Assembly (NCBI GenBank): GCA_022829145.1
Contig: CM040756.1
Coordinates: 7,069,023-7,133,022 of the forward strand
Source: Albula goreensis
Taxonomy: Eukaryota > Chordata > Actinopteri > Albuliformes > Albulidae
Length of the DNA: 64,000 nt
Direction of reading: 5' to 3'
Below the pieces are notes generated by a model, which was not told the origin of the DNA, did no database searches, and was given only the letters and a program-made list of their open reading frames with translations. Shown piece after piece: positions 36,061 through 48,413 of the stretch. The position numbers were made by a program, and so were the translations under genes. The first letter of the stretch is position 1, and each line of letters opens with the position of its first letter.

Positions 36061-39000
36061 TCATCTGTAGTTGTGTGCGTAAGAGTGTGCTGGGAAGAAG
36101 TAGCGTCGTGGTGCCGTCTTGGGGTAGTTCGGTTCCCCGGGCTGGGGGAAGACGCTCAGGCTGACCCGGGGCAGGGGTAGGGAGATGAAGGGGACGAAGC
36201 CCACCAGGAGGGGCCGGTGGGGCAGAGGAGGCAGGGTCACACCTGTTTGGGAGGAGGGAAGGAGCAGTAAGCGTGTTAGAGGTTTTCAAGCATCAGCCTT
36301 TGTCGTAGTTTTGCTCATGCTCAGCAGAAGGAGACCGTGTGCTATCGTGGCTGATCCATAAGACATAAATCTGATTTACAGCTCTTCTTGGAGCACCCGT
36401 ACCAGGCATGGCAAATCACAGACCTGGAGGGCTGTAGTGTTTACTGGCTTTTGTTCCAGCCTTACTCGATATGTTCTAGCCTTACTCAATCACATCTTAC
36501 GTGAGTATTAAAGGTTTTAAAACTTCAGCTCCTCTGGTAACTAATGATATCCAGTTACAGAAAAACTCTTGTGCCTGCATAAACTGGATTGTGATTGGGA
36601 ACCCCAGGCTAACAGTATAATGCTGCGCTTCCAAAGTAGAGAACTGGAGATGTGGTGATGTGACGCAGGGTAAAAGTAAAGGGAGACTCAGCAAGAAGTT
36701 GCGCTGGACCAGCATATTCTCTCTGGTCTCTGGTTTCAGATCATCATTCAGTGTCTGCATACATCAGGCTGCAGAGGGGAGCTCTCAGACACTTTGTACA
36801 TGTTACATACACATATATAACACATGTTCCTTTCAGCTCCTTCTTCCACGGTTGAGAGATGGTTAAAGGAGACACTCACCCTTGGTTTGTCGTGTTCTGG
36901 CCAGGCTGTGAGTCTCTCCTAGACGCTGGATAGGCTTCGGCCTGGAATATCAACCACACACATTAACCAATTCAGAGTAGACCCCAGACACAAAAGCTCA
37001 TGAAGTCTTACATTACCTCCACTATTGTTAGAATATGTAATTATGTGATCATCCTTGATCTGTCTGGATAATAAATATAAACAAACAATACACTTGGGTA
37101 ACTGTTGATACCTACCATATTAAGGAAGACCTGTCCTGAGGTGATACCTGCTATATACTACATTTAGCAGTGTAAAAGAGATGGCTGTTCTAAGAAGGTG
37201 TGTGCTGTGTGATAGAGAGATACCTGTATGGAGGAATTACCTGCTGTATTCCAGATATGTGAGGTATACCTGTGTGGAAGAGGTACCTGTCTGAGTGTTG
37301 CGGGAGCAGCACAGTGTCTCTGCGGCCCGCTGGAAGAGGTGGTGGAAGGCGGGACTGGTTCTCCCTCTGCACAGAGCAGAAGAATCGCAGCACGTCCACC
37401 GGGCTGGCTGGATCCTTCTTCTCCTCACCTCTGAAGAGGAGAGCCCTGTCCTGGTTTTTGGTAGGCAGACAGACCAGCAAAGTCACACCGTGCTGAATTC
37501 AAAATCCCTGCCTCTCTTTTGCGAGGTGCTGAACTCTCATGTATATGCCCCCAGAAGGACATCACATTCAAATGTGAGGAAGCAAGTCTGGTTACAAATC
37601 TGCCTTGAATATACACGCTGATATTACAGCTTGGCCAGACAGGCGCCCAAACCTTACAACACTCATCAGAACCACTTCTTACCTTGTATTTGGAGGTCCA
37701 GAAGTCCAGCCAGTGAGCAGCCACCTGCCTCAGGTGTGCCCAGGTGTCAGGCCTCCCCTGCAGGCCATCTTGCCAGGATGCCACACACAAACTCAGCCAG
37801 GGCTCCACCTCCTCCACACCCATTGTCTTCAGCAGGCGAATCACGTCTCTCCTGCGGTGAACAGCATGTGTCCGTCACCAAGTTAGCCACACCCACCACT
37901 CCAGCCTGTGTTTCTTAGGTCATGTCATCAGTGCCCTTATATATCTGGTTATGATTAGGAATCATTTCCCCCCTTTTTCTCACCTGTTTTTTAAACTATT
38001 TTTGATGTCCTTATTACCTGGTCCTGGTCTCTGATTTTACTCAGCACTTAATAAACAATTAAAAACATCTGATCAGACAGTTAACACACATAACTAGGTT
38101 TCTTGGGTGTCAACTGGCTGTGGAATTTCAGGTGAAAACAAAAACCAGCATATACTGTCACTATCCACGACCAGGAATGGGGAATATGGAATTTTATAAA
38201 CAACCCCACCTTGAACCTGGAGGAGCCAGCTACTTACAGGACTCTCCCACCTCACAATGGGGGTAACCTTCGCTATTTTCCACCTTGCAACGTGTATCAC
38301 ATATTGCCCATGCCACCATGGCCAATATGTTCAGTTCACAAACCTGCAGTTACCTGGCTGACTAGGGGAGGTCACCAGAGAGCAATGCGACTTAAAGAGT
38401 TTAACTGACCCACTTAAAACTCAAATGGAAACAAGATTCCAAATCTTCAGTTATTAAATATTATAATAGTGATTTCCGAAATATAGAAAAAGACACATCA
38501 CACCAATTATGAGAAAACACATGAGAAGCACTGAGTTTATGTGGAGTTCCTGTTTTAGCATGTTGAGTGCAGTGTGATGTGCAGACTCACTGTAGCCCCA
38601 CCTCCCTGTGGGCGAGGGTGGTCAGTAGCTCCACCACTGTGCCAGTGCTGACCGGCCTCAGAGAGGCCAGCACTTTCAGAAGCTCACAGACAAACTGCCT
38701 CTCCTCCTCTGACTGAAACACAGACACAGCAAGACTGAGGTCACCAACAGCCAGGGAAATGGAGAGGGTTTCAATATGCATGTTTTTGTATGGTTTATAT
38801 TATGGCTGAACCATTTTAATTGCGTATTATAGATATATTTGTTACAGAGGAAGTATTTTGTAACAAAATTAGTTTACATTTTCTCTTCTATAGGTGAAAT
38901 AAGATAAATGGAGGCATAGGTTATTTTTCAGATAACAGAGGTAGAAAATGTGCAAAAAGGTATATGGAAAAACTCACATCTGATATTAAATATTTTATGA

Positions 39001-42000
39001 AAAATACTAATTTTAAATATCAGAAGTATGGCCCATCCCTACAGCACGGGTCCACGGACTGTGCGCGTGATTCAGCCAGGAAGCCTGGTGGAACGTACCA
39101 TGCTCGAAGTGGCAAAGAGCTGCAGCAGGTCGACCAGGCTGGCGCTGATCTGCTCGCTGTTCCTGAGCGCCCCCTGTCTGAGCAGCAGCAGAAGTGCGCG
39201 CAGGATCTGCAGCCTGGGTGTGGCGTGACGGCACCTCAGGCGCTCGAGCAGCAGCATGGCGAACTCCTCCCGGCTCAGAGACTCCTGCAACAGCTGGGAA
39301 CAAAGGCACATCCACAGCAGATGTAGAGCACAGGACATGCCATTCATACATATACTTGAAGAGCCATCATCGTGTGTATATATAGCACAGGGTATGTCAA
39401 ACTGACATAATATGAACTTCCAGTAAACACCTAGTTAAATCATAGCCTCTCTTTAATAACAGCCTGAGGGGACTTATTTCAACAAATGCTTAAGTTGCTG
39501 TACATAAAGCCTGCACAGCCACTTAGGTATTCATTATACAGCCATAATCTTATCTGTTTACATACAGTATCTATCTGTCATAAAAAAATGTCTAGGCTGT
39601 TATTGAAAGTTAACTGTTTACACAAAGAAACATCACCGCATATACAAGCACAGAGTGTGATATCAGAACTTCTGACTCACACTTTGATCTGGGCAGACTT
39701 CATGGAACCAGTCCTGATCCACAAACTGGCTGAGGAATTCTGGGAGCTGGCAGGGGGTGTGGGGGTCCTGGGAGCTTGGTGGGGAGGGCTATGGGGTGGC
39801 AGGATTTGGTGAGGGGGGGTGTGGGGTAGAGAGCATTGGCATGGTGGGGAGCTGGGAGGAGGGGAGCACTGAGGGGCAGTTTGGGGTGGGGAGGGGGTTG
39901 GGGGTTTGGGGGTTGGAGGTGGTGGACACTCAGGTTCCCGAAATCTCACCACAAGGGGGCGTTTGGGGACCTGTGGAGAGAGGTGTGGTCAGACAGATAA
40001 AATGGACTTATGTGACATAAAACATGCCCCACCCCACACACTCACTTTGATTCTGGGTGGGGCCCTCTCCACGATGGGAGGGGTTGGAGGAGAGGGAAGA
40101 GGAGACATCAGTTTCGGGAGGGTGTTTTGCTTTTCCAGAAGATTGCGAAGGTTCTGCTCAACTTTATAATCTTCATCATCATCATCACCATCATTATCAT
40201 ACACCAGAAGCTTCACCTCACCATCATCACTCTAACAAAAAGACAAACACAAAATCCGTTCCAGAATGCACCTCATCCCTCCAATCTCCCAGAGTGTACT
40301 TAACTCCAGTCCTACAGACTCCACAGTGCCTGTAGCTTTCTGTGATTTCCTGTCAATCAGCTATCAATTTAGGTCTTGGACACAAGATGTGTGGATTCTA
40401 CCCAATCAATGGCTTAATCAACAAACGCGCTGAGACACTCCAAAACCAGCCAATGCTAGAACATGGCTTATCTGCCTCCTACTGTCTGTTTATGCCATCT
40501 GCCCACCCTAACGTCACTGAGCCGTCCCAAGCCTTCCTTCAGGGTCCACGGTATCAGTGGGAGGGGATCTTCTGGCACCATGTCCGGCCACAGCTGTCCC
40601 AGCAGCACTGAATTTGGGATGTGCCCCCAGGAGGTCCTGTGGTCACAGAATGAACCCTTTCCCTGCATGGAGCAGAGGCAATGGGAGACAGCTATGACAG
40701 CTTGCTGTGGCTACCCAGGACCTGGGCAAGATGCAGGACAAAACAGCATCTCTCTGAAATGCAACCCATTAATATTTACTGCATTAGTTGGATAAGTGTT
40801 GCAGTGCGATGTAATTACTATAGCCAGAAGAGCCATTCACATATGATTCAGCTCTGCTTTTGAGTACTGTACATGCAGGGATGTGCTTATAGTCACATGG
40901 ACTTTACCAGTGTTGTCTCATTGGCTCAGTGTGACTGCTGCTGTCTTATTTTGGCTGCGCACTGACATGTCTACGCCTCCTTTGCTTTTATTTTTGTGGA
41001 TAAACACGCTTTTACAAGCATCTAACCAACAATTTAGTTCTGTAGTTTGAGCCATTTACCAGCTGCTCCAGTGTGTACGATATATCCCCTGATTGGATGT
41101 GTCCCCCCCCCCCGCAGAGCCCCTGACCTGTCCTGCCTCAGCCCCCCTCTCCAGAAGCCTGGCTTGCTCTCTGACTGTGACCACCCCAAGTGAGCCCAGA
41201 TCCGTGGGCTGTCTGAGGGAGAACAGCGCCACCTGCTGTCCGACCACATCCTTCTCTGGGATCTGCACAGGGATAAGATAGAGTAAAAAATTTGATTTTA
41301 TTACATATGCTTAAACTCAATACAGGAACAGAAACTGAGGATTTCATCAAGGAGCTGTGAAAAGCTTTATTCCTTTTTTCACTATACATTTTTGCTAGGG
41401 TTCAGCTAGAAAACCCATCAAAGTTTCTGAATAATTTCCCAAGGAAATTATTTCCTCTGTTATCCACAATAACATTAAAATTGATTTTTCTAAGTATCTG
41501 GAAAAATCCAATGTTAACAAGAAGGAGAGGAAGAGTCTGTGAGTGCAACTGATTCAGTATGAGCTACCTCAATTTTTAGAGGCTCACGGTAGACGAGCTT
41601 TAAGTATCGACCAAAAGCCTCTTTCTTTGTCTGACGTGTGGTGTGGGCTCTCTTCTTCTTGCTCCCCACTGCCCCCTGCTGGAGAGACTCCAAATCTTTG
41701 CTCCTTGCAAGCAAGAAGGCATAGGCCTGAAAAACAAATGGGAACAAGCATCACAGAACCGCATGGGCACACACAGGTACAATGCACAGCTACAACATCA
41801 CGATGCTACATCACGTTTGCATTTGTTGTTACCCAGAGCTTACAACTTTTACAGCTTACAGTTTTTTTAATCATGGTCTATCTTACACAACTGGATATTT
41901 ACGTGAGTAAAGACATGATGGTCCATTGTACAATGGTACACTCCACCAGGAACTCAAAGCATCTGAGTTACAAGCCCAGGTCCCTGATCATTATGCTGCA

Positions 42001-43628
42001 CTTCCATTATGCTACTTCATCTCATCACTCGCCAGACTCAGAAGATTAGCAAACATGATAATTACTTGTTGGAGACAAGTGAATAAGAATTTGGCAGTTC
42101 AGGAGCTGCCTACTGAAAGAGCTAAATGATCTGAACAAAATAATATGTAGATATATGAATATAGACAGAGAATTTCAAGAATTGTTTCATACCATTTAAG
42201 GTTGGCTGAGTAGCCTGGTCTCATAATTGTGTTCTCTTATGTTTGAGAAATACGGAGGGCATTATCTCACCATGTTCTTCTCCAGCTGGCACTCCTCCTC
42301 TTCCACAGAAGTCATATACCTGATGCAGGGAGAGGTGTTCACTTACGCAGCTACATTCTAAGCTTTAAAACACTCTTAAGTCTTTCAGGATTATAACGGA
42401 TAATAACGAGTACAATAAAGCATTCTCCGATACAACCAGCGCAACTAGTAGAACATATTGACTACCCGTGTGTGTTTTCCTCTGTCACAGTTTGAGAGAC
42501 GGGGAGGTCCAGGGCTGGGTCAAACTGCTCTGCACAAAGCAACTGTAGCAGCACACAGACACACATTCATAAAGAGATCATTACTTTCTCATATTAGGGC
42601 GATGCACTGTTCAAGATATTTGAATATTCAGTGTGTGTCTAATACGACACAATACAAAATCATGCAGCCATTAAGATTAGTCAGAACTGTGAGGATCAGG
42701 CATGTCAAACCTGTACAGTGTACCTGTATGTATAGGTGCTGTACAGTTAGCGCACCTGTTTGTGCAGGTGCTGTACAGGTGCATGTAGGTAGGTGTATAC
42801 CTGTATGTGCAGGTGCTGTACAGGTGAATGTAGGTAGGTGCTGTAAGGTGTACCTGTATGTGCAGGTGCTGTACACAGATAAATGTTGGTAGGTGCTGTA
42901 AGGTGTACCTGTATGTGCAGGTGCTGTACAGGTGAATGTAGGTAGGTGCTGTACAGTGTACCTGTATGTGCAGGTGCTGTACAGGTGAATGTAGGTAGGT
43001 GCTGTAAGGTGTACCTGTATGTGCAGGTGCTGTACAGGTGAATGTAGGTAGGTGCTGTACAGTGTACCTGTATGTGCAGGTGCTGCACAGGTGAATGTAG
43101 GTAGGTGCTGTAAGGTGTACCTGTATGTGCAGGTGTTGCACAGGTGAATGTAGGTAGTTGCTGTAAGGTGTACCTGTATGTGCAGGTGCTATACAGGTGA
43201 ATGTTTGTAGGTGCTGTAAGGTGTACCTGTATGTGCAGGTCCTCAGGCAGCAGCAGGGTGCTGGGGATCCTGTACAGATCTCCTCTGATCCCCAGCAGCA
43301 GGCCCCCCTGCAGCCCACAGTACGCCAGGCACTCTGGCTCTGCGTTCAGCTGGAGGGTCCTAGTAAAGTAAAAATGGGGTACAATTAAGCAGAGGCAAAC
43401 ACACAGCATACACACACACACACACACAGCACACACACATGCTCACACTCACACAGTCCCCAAAAAAACACTAAAAATGCCAGGCAAATCTGCATGCACA
43501 ACACATCTACACATACACACAGGTGGTGACCTCTGACCTGAGGAGACGGTTCTCATCGTCCCATATGCGGATTGTCCCATCTTGACTGCTGGACACCAGC
43601 ACACCTATCTGAGGACAAGCGCAAAGCC

Positions 43629-43707
<79 letters not shown>

Positions 43708-46700
43708 TGTAAGATCCATAACATCCTTGCTATCTGGCACCCTATATCAGTCACTGAGTCACTGAGACAGTTTAATTTCTTTATTATTTTCTGTCTTTTA
43801 TTGTAACCATAGGAAATTAGAGTAGGAGATAGATTACAAGGACCATAAACCAGAACCAGTAGGATTATGACTGTAACCCACAACCTACAGTTATACAAGC
43901 ATATATGTGTACTACTGACAGACCGCACAGCTTTGTATTCTTCAACACTCTCCATTTACACATAGCTGGATATTTGGTGAAGGAAGTCACTGCTTACCTG
44001 GCTCAGGGCAATTGAAGAGGAGAATTTAACCTATTTCCTCTGAGTTACAAGCCAAGCTCTGTAACCTAAACACTAAAGAGTACGTAGTCTAACCTGTGAT
44101 GCAGTCCAGGTGGTCTTGGCTGGGTGGGTGTTCGGTGCGTATTTGGGTCTCCAGGCATAAGTGAACCAGACTGTAGGTGGCGCTGTCGGGCTCTTGGATG
44201 GCCAGGGCCAGCAGGGACCCCAGAGAGGCCAGGTGTACCGGCGGCTGCCCACAGAGGAGGCTGAGATGCAGGCTGACGCAGTCTGCAGTGAAGGGGCAGA
44301 CCCTCCAGACCAGCACCATCTTGTCCTCCCCTGGGGAAATTATACATCACCAATATAATCTAAATGAAATTCACTTAGACAGTAATGTTGTCTTACCACA
44401 CAGCACTATCCTTATTACTCCCATCACTACCAACATTATCATTATTATCATTTCCATCATTAGTTTATGTCAAGACCAAAACGAATACCAGCCAAGGGCC
44501 AGATGCTTGGAAAGAATGGGCAAATCTGACTAAATTGCATCCACAGGCTGGTGAAATTTTTTTCTAGTTATAGTAACTGTGGCTGGTTGATGAGACAGTT
44601 CACTTCAATCTCTGAGTGTATGGTAGCAAGTGGTCATGGCTCCACCACAGTTCAACAGGGATAGAACGTTGCCATCCTTAACTAGGTCATAACTGGACAA
44701 TTGTCCCTCCCAGCCTAGTATTTATATTGTACTTTACAGTTTACATCACTGTAAAGTACAAACAAACACACACTAAAGTCAGATACCACTGGCAGGTTTA
44801 GGGGCAATAACAGGGACATAAGTCTAGTGCACCTGCTGAAAATAGGTAGCTGTTCTCTGGGTCGGCCAGCAGGGCAGTGATGTTCTGGCCGCTGTGTGCG
44901 GGGGATCTGCACAGCACCTCTCCGGAATCCCACCTCAGCACAGACACACATCCTCCCTCCTGCCCCAGCATGACCAGAAACCTGCCCACATCAGACGGAC
45001 ACACAGACAGCGAAATAAGACAAACGCACACATGACGTTACCTTGAACCAGCTCTTAAACACAGGGACATGCACAACTCTATGGTCTGATTTTACACACA
45101 GTTTGAAATGGTATATAGAGAAAGAGGGCTCAGACACACATGCAGACAGACAGACTGACCTGTTCTTGCCATTGTGCAGTGACCTCCGCTTGACTGCCCG
45201 TGGGTCGCACAGCTCCTGGATCTCCCGCCAGTCCTCCAGCGCCTCCCTGTGGTCATTTAAGGCACTGTACAAAGTCATGCACAAGGCCAGACCAGGGCCA
45301 GTGTGCGTCCTGTTTTCTCCTTCTTCCTCAGTCTGCTTTGCCTTGGGCCAGGGCTCCTCCCACCTCCCCTGCCACTCATCCAACCCAGTTGCCGGATTGG
45401 TCAGTGTGCTTGCCCTGAGCACTGCCCCATCCTCAGTCAGGACCAAAAGGGTTTCCTTGGGCAAACAATAGTCAACCGACTTCACCCTCCGGCCAGCGCC
45501 AAGAGAGAAGGTGGTTAGGATCGCCCCTGTCTCCGCGGCAACCACTGCCAGTTTCCTGTCACCTGTCACACAGACTGCGCGGGCTGGGTAAGGTGGAGGG
45601 TAGGCAGGCACCACAATCTGCTGCACTGTCCTGACCCCGGTGACACCCCTGGCATCACCCAGCTTGCAGTGCAGACTGTAAAGACTGGCCATGCTCCAGA
45701 AGTCCACCCCTCGCTTGGAGAATGAGAAGAAGGTGCCCCCTTTCCCCGGGCCCACCAAGGCTAGTGGGGGGGCCCCTCCTCCCTCTGCGCTCACCACCTG
45801 GACCTGGTCGCCTTCCTCCAGGCTCCAGCACCGCAGGGTCCCGTCCAGAGAGGCTGAGATGATCAGGCTGGACTCAGGGCAGCAAGCCAGGCCAGTCACC
45901 ATGCCTAGGGACAGTGACACACCATCACCGTCACGCACAGGTAAACCAAAACACCGCATGCAGAATATATGCTTGAGTACTCGCACAAGACCAGCAAACT
46001 CTTCCCATACCTTAACCTTAAGCATTAGTAGAAAAACTAAACTAAACAAAACACAAAGGGTGGATGATAAAGCCCATGGGTAACTAACCACTCTTCAAGA
46101 GCACCTCAGATGCAATTTTTCCTTACATCTCTGGTGGCCAACAACATGTCTTCCTCTCTCTTCCTGGTGTAAAGAGAGAAGAGCCAGTTGTGTCCTACTC
46201 CCACCTGTATGGCCCACAAAGGCTATGAGCAGATCCCAGTCAGAACTCCAAACTCGAATCGACACATCCCTTGATGCAGTGACCAGACAGTCCAGCAGAG
46301 GGCAGTACACCAGGCTTGTGATCTCCCTGATGGCAAATTTAGATTTATTCAGCTCTCATTTATTCTTAACCATGCAGGTGTTCAGCTGAACACTCTCTAT
46401 AGTTCTGAAGCTTCCAAAAATGGCTTTCACTTTTTCTCTCAATTTTAGACTTGCTTGTGATGAGAAAATTTTCCGTTGAGTCTCCCAAACACACAGAATA
46501 GGGATAAGTGGTGTAACAATCACTCATGTCCAGTATGTTTATTTATTTAGAAAAAGTATGTATGACCCAAGAGACGGTAATTTTTCAGAGAATCAACTGA
46601 AAATAAACACACACTCTGCAAGAATATTATATTCAACGTGAATATTCTGTCTAAACCAATGTAGCAACAGTAATATGCAGCAATAATGACAAATTAATGA

Positions 46701-46735
46701 CATATACATGCACAAACCAAAAACTGGAAAGGCAT

Positions 46736-46773
<38 letters not shown>

Positions 46774-48413
46774 GGAGTGTAAGTTTCTCCTCTCCTCCAG
46801 CAATCTTCCCTCTGTGAGATCGATGACGGAGACCGCAGTCCCACATGCTGCGAAGGCCTGGTGATGTCGTCCAGAGGTGGGCGGAGCCAGGGCCAGCTGG
46901 GTGTAGACATCGTCTGGGCCCAGGCCCTCCTGCACCCTCACCTTGCACACCAGGTGGGCCAGACACCACACGCACACGTTCCCTTCCCCCGCTGTCACCA
47001 GCTCTGGGGTCAGCTCCGCAGCCTGGCACACACGAATGTCCAGGGGGCCCAAAGCGTGGGCTAGTGGCCTCAGCTCGTTGTCCAACAGGGCCAAGGTGGC
47101 CCCCGGCCCCCATCCAGCGATGCGCCCAGGCAGCCTGGTTCCTGTAAGGCCTGTGAATTCGGCATGGGGTCGAAAGGTGGCGCCCAATTGCCCATCAGGG
47201 TGGTAGGAGCTAACCCTGCCGCCAGCATGCAGGCTAAGGAACTCCAATGGGTCTGTACTGTGGGTTATGTGACGCACAGGGTCATCGGCACAGGGCAGGT
47301 GGTGCAGGTGTTCCAGGCCGTGTGTGAGGATGCTGGGTATGGCACTGCTACATTTCACCTAAGAGAGTGATTAAACACAGGGAGCGGGAAGTAGCCTAAG
47401 TGATGAAATAACTTAGGCAGGCACATAGAACACTGTCATTGTAGATTGTGTAGACAAATGTTGCTGCTGTCATGGCTGAATTTGCAGTTTATTGCTGTCA
47501 TGGTACGCAAAGGTATCATGCTACGCTTGATGTTTTACAGAATGTAATGACTAACTAGGTGTTTTTAAAGACATCAAATAAACTAAACAGTCCGTTATAA
47601 AATTAGCCTACTGTAATTACACAGTTGCCACGGATGAGTAAGATAAAATACCACTACAGCAGCCTGCTGTTTAATTAGCGTACGGTGACCAGACGTCCCG
47701 ATTTGTCCGGGATTGTCCCAGTTTTAAGTTGGGTGTCCCGAGTCCCGACAAAATTTTTAAAACACTAAAATTTCCCGATTTTCAACATTTACTACCAAAT
47801 TGTCCGGATTTTCACCACCAAAATAATAATAAAAATGTACTTGTTTTTCGTGCTTACATCGACGTTTGTCATGTTCTGCCCTACTCATTACTACCTAACC
47901 CAATCAAAACGGATTTGCCTCTGTGTGTCAGTCGATCAATATGTCGTTGTCAAAGCTGTTGCTATGACGCGTGTGGCTCTGTCTGTCAGTACGCTGAGCA
48001 TAAGCGGTGCTACAAACTTGAAAAAGCACCGTGGCGACCTACTTCAGCGGAGCAAACGCCGGCGACAGTGATCTGAATCAATGCAATTCTGTTTATTCTA
48101 GATGAATTTTATTGTTTATTTTTTGTTTATTATACTGCAGATGTGATTGAAACATTGATATATATTATTTATTTAAGTTCACATTTTTTTTACAAAGCAT
48201 TTTAACAAAGTATTGTTTTGGTCTTAGGTTGGTCATAGTTATAGGAGTTTAGTGCGTGTGCATGCGCGTCCACGTCACACAATGTGTCCCAGTTTTGGAT
48301 ATGGACTATCTGTTCACCCTAAAGTAGTGTGAGTGTTGTGCTTTTGGAAGTTGCTAAAGATACCCCATCAGACTCACCTTCATGCTGTCAGTCACCTTGT
48401 CCATTAATACCAT
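36061..48413 (-). CDS. wdr97: WDR97-like WD-repeat protein (20 coding exons)
   Basis: Large WD40-repeat protein, function poorly known. Exons: 48378-48413, 46772-47358, 46205-46326, 45160-45904, 44833-44981, 44094-44330, 43538-43628, 43227-43359, 42466-42542, 42271-42319, 41568-41726, 41128-41262, 40046-40231, 39683-39970, 39099-39293, 38591-38712, 37683-37851, 37287-37450, 36880-36941, 36061-36242. Phases agree at every junction; total 3888 nt, 1295 residues (human WDR97 is about 1600). The N-terminal half holds WD repeats (SRDVSIRVWSSDWDLL, SASLDGTLRCWSLEEG, SSSQDGTIRIWDDENRLL). A short helical/coiled part follows (SVEEEECQLEKNMAYAF), then an acidic stretch (DNDGDDDDEDY), a Pro-rich exon (39683-39970), helical repeats (LLERLRCRHATPRLQ) and the C-terminus RYFFPAHSYAHNYR. 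The start exon is chosen by phase and donor only. The 77-nt exon at 42466-42542 was needed to repair the phase. Named from domain layout and synteny (next to MAF1 in human). Confidence 0.82.
37120..37300. repeat. decayed donor-like tandem repeat after wdr97 exon 18
   Basis: On the minus strand the donor GACAG|GTACCTCTTCC is followed by CAGGTATACCTC, CAGGTAATTCCTCC and CAGGTATCTCTC, at 20-30 bp steps, with further TACCTGC/TACCTACC blocks up to about 37110. Several are good 5' splice site matches. Confidence 0.55.
39683..39970 (-). other. proline-rich exon of wdr97, G-rich on the plus strand
   Basis: This exon encodes mostly Pro, Ser, Thr, Gln and His (PPPPTPKPPTPSPPQ and similar). The plus strand is therefore dense in GGGG and GGGGG runs with short loops, a candidate for G-quadruplex formation. 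The flanks REPECP and SASLWIRTGSMKSAQIK look like ordinary coding sequence and the exon is open throughout. Confidence 0.65.
41860..42015 (-). mobile_element. old tRNA-derived SINE fragment
   Basis: The minus strand has GACCTGGGCTTGTAACTCAG and a decayed TAAATATCCAGTTGTG tail, the layout of an old fish SINE. A sister copy lies at 43940-44085. Confidence 0.45.
42710..43240. repeat. 53-bp minisatellite repeating the exon 8 donor of wdr97
   Basis: About ten units of 53-54 bp, each with GTGTACCTGTATGTGCAGGT, then GCTGTACAGGTGAATG and TAGGTAGGTGCTGTA. The unit beside the exon at 43227 carries the last coding bases (minus strand CTGCACATACAG) and the donor GTACACC. Every other unit repeats the same exon end plus donor. 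Because 53 is not a multiple of three, all frames stay open over long stretches; those frames are artefacts. Confidence 0.9.
43632..43704. repeat. (CA)n microsatellite abutting a wdr97 acceptor
   Basis: On the minus strand a (TG)n tract of about 73 bp runs directly into GTGCAG|GGCTTTG, the acceptor of the exon 43538-43628. It replaces the usual polypyrimidine tract. A second AG 20 bases into the exon (TCCTCAG) would shift the frame. Confidence 0.9.
43940..44085 (-). mobile_element. old SINE with AAATATCCAGCT tail
   Basis: The minus strand shows TAGTGTTTAGGTTACAGAGC (A-box-like), GGCTTGTAACTCAGAGG, TTAAATTCTCC, CAATTGCCCTGAGCC and the tail CAAATATCCAGCTATG. It begins about 10 bp past a wdr97 exon donor (44094). 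Confidence 0.55.
46738..46770. repeat. (CA)n microsatellite starting at the wdr97 exon 2 donor
   Basis: On the minus strand the donor CACTCCAG|GTGTGTGTG opens directly into a (GT)n run of about 33 bp. Confidence 0.9.
47683..48326. mobile_element. non-autonomous hAT-like element in wdr97 intron 1
   Basis: The left end ACGGTGACCAGACGTCCCGA and the right end, read on the other strand (TAGGGTGAACAGATAGTCC), are inverted repeats. The GTCCCGAT/CTGGGACA blocks inside them match too. The element is about 640 bp. A 116-codon plus-strand frame inside shows no domain I recognise, so it is probably non-autonomous. No clean 8-bp duplication was seen. Confidence 0.6.

Noticed and set aside
35948-36289. 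113-codon minus-strand frame ending ...KFSTGGLLLM
   Set aside because: It overlaps the true last wdr97 exon in another frame. The phase 1 frame ending RYFFPAHSYAHNYR fits the splice junction and stops at 36061.
42677-43436. Long minus-strand frames (213 and 229 codons) with recurring HIQVHLTAPTYIH-type units
   Set aside because: They come from the 53-bp minisatellite. Only the part at 43227-43359 is a real wdr97 exon.
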